DNA of 64,000 nt from contig NZ_ATDL01000015.1 of the NCBI RefSeq assembly GCF_000416985.1, positions 620,001 to 684,000 of the forward strand. The letters run 5' to 3'. This document shows positions 63,752 through 64,000 of this stretch, piece by piece (position 1 is the first letter of the stretch; the number at the start of each line of letters is the position of its first letter). The translations under genes and the position numbers were made by a program. The notes beneath the pieces are model-generated. The model saw only the letters and a program-made list of their open reading frames with translations. It did no database searches and was not told where the DNA came from. Origin of the DNA: Sphingobacterium paucimobilis HER1398. GTDB lineage: Bacteria > Bacteroidota > Bacteroidia > Sphingobacteriales > Sphingobacteriaceae.

Positions 63752-64000
63752 ATGATATCAGAAGTATTTATTAAAAGGCCAGTTACGGCGATGGTTATAT
63801 CCATCCTGATCACCATTATAGGGGTGATCGCCGTATCCACATTGCCTATCAGTCAATACCCCTCCATCGCTCCTCCGACCGTTACTGTAACGGCCAACTA
63901 TACGGGAGCTGATGCTCAGACTGTCGAACAGACCGTTACGACACCTATTGAGAGTCAGATCAACGGTACACCTGGAATGATTTACATGTCTTCCAACAGT
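63752..64000 (+). CDS. AcrB-like RND multidrug permease, N-terminal part
   Basis: Only the first 83 codons are inside the window; the gene continues past base 64000. The start MISEVFIKRPVTAMVISILI shows the IKRP motif and first membrane helix of hydrophobe/amphiphile (HAE1) RND permeases. STLPISQYPSIAPPTVTV and GADAQTVEQTVTTPIE begin the porter domain. It differs from the metal-type permease at 22-25 kb. It is the third pump gene of the TetR-linked operon. Confidence 0.93.
   Translation, partial: MISEVFIKRPVTAMVISILITIIGVIAVSTLPISQYPSIAPPTVTVTANYTGADAQTVEQTVTTPIESQINGTPGMIYMSSNS

Noticed and set aside
1..64000. CRISPR arrays, tRNA/rRNA genes, integrases or complete insertion sequences
   Set aside because: I looked for regular spaced repeats, cloverleaf-like segments and transposase/integrase motifs and saw none.

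Overview
The window is ordinary chromosome of a Bacteroidota bacterium, most likely of the family Sphingobacteriaceae (Sphingobacterium/Pedobacter-like). I infer this from protein style and from regulation: promoters of the form TAnnTTTG, very few Shine-Dalgarno sequences, RNase Y next to zapA, the futalosine menaquinone route, and TPR, DUF4442, VF530 and PA0069-type proteins. I see no rRNA, tRNA, CRISPR array, prophage or complete insertion sequence. Both ends cut genes (lysA at the left, an acrB-type pump at the right).

Layout. 1-4.4 kb: lysine/serine biosynthesis on the minus strand (lysC-lysA, serC-serA). 4.4-9.3 kb: gyrA with two secreted TPR proteins. 9.3-15 kb: a secreted esterase, a di-haem cytochrome, and sbcDC. 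15-17.6 kb: a menaquinone operon mqnE-phosphatase-mqnA. 17.7-22.4 kb: an ABC exporter, a tyrosine-pathway pair (aminotransferase, tyrA) and a small membrane protein. 22.4-30 kb: a heavy-metal-type RND efflux operon followed on the same strand by its own histidine kinase and response regulator. 30.3-34.3 kb: a 1239-residue RecQ-like helicase and a VF530 DNA-binding protein. 34.4-39.4 kb: rny, a 6S RNA, zapA, a coiled-coil gene and pheT. 39.6-43.3 kb: purL, then a MITE-like palindromic element. 43.4-49.4 kb: DoxX, deacetylase, outer-membrane proteins, ychF, a flavin reductase and DJ-1. 49.5-58.6 kb: ppk1, a PA0069-type radical SAM protein, NfeD, a LysM protein, udk, a tiny cysteine-rich protein and an MFS carrier. 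58.7-60.2 kb: lipoprotein, SCO and cytochrome c (copper/respiration). 60.3-64 kb: an orphan small RNA, then a TetR-regulated TolC/AcrA/AcrB pump.

Items most worth following up are non-coding or very small. (i) A 6S RNA lies on the minus strand between zapA and rny. (ii) An orphan ~67-nt RNA at 60.3 kb has a complete Bacteroidota promoter, a C-rich loop and an intrinsic terminator. (iii) A 53-residue protein with six cysteines at 56.6 kb sits 5 nt behind a perfect -7 box. (iv) An 11-bp-period direct repeat precedes the metal-efflux operon and is a probable response-regulator site. (v) A RecQ-like helicase carries long unassigned ends. All promoter, operator and RNA calls rest on reading the sequence only.
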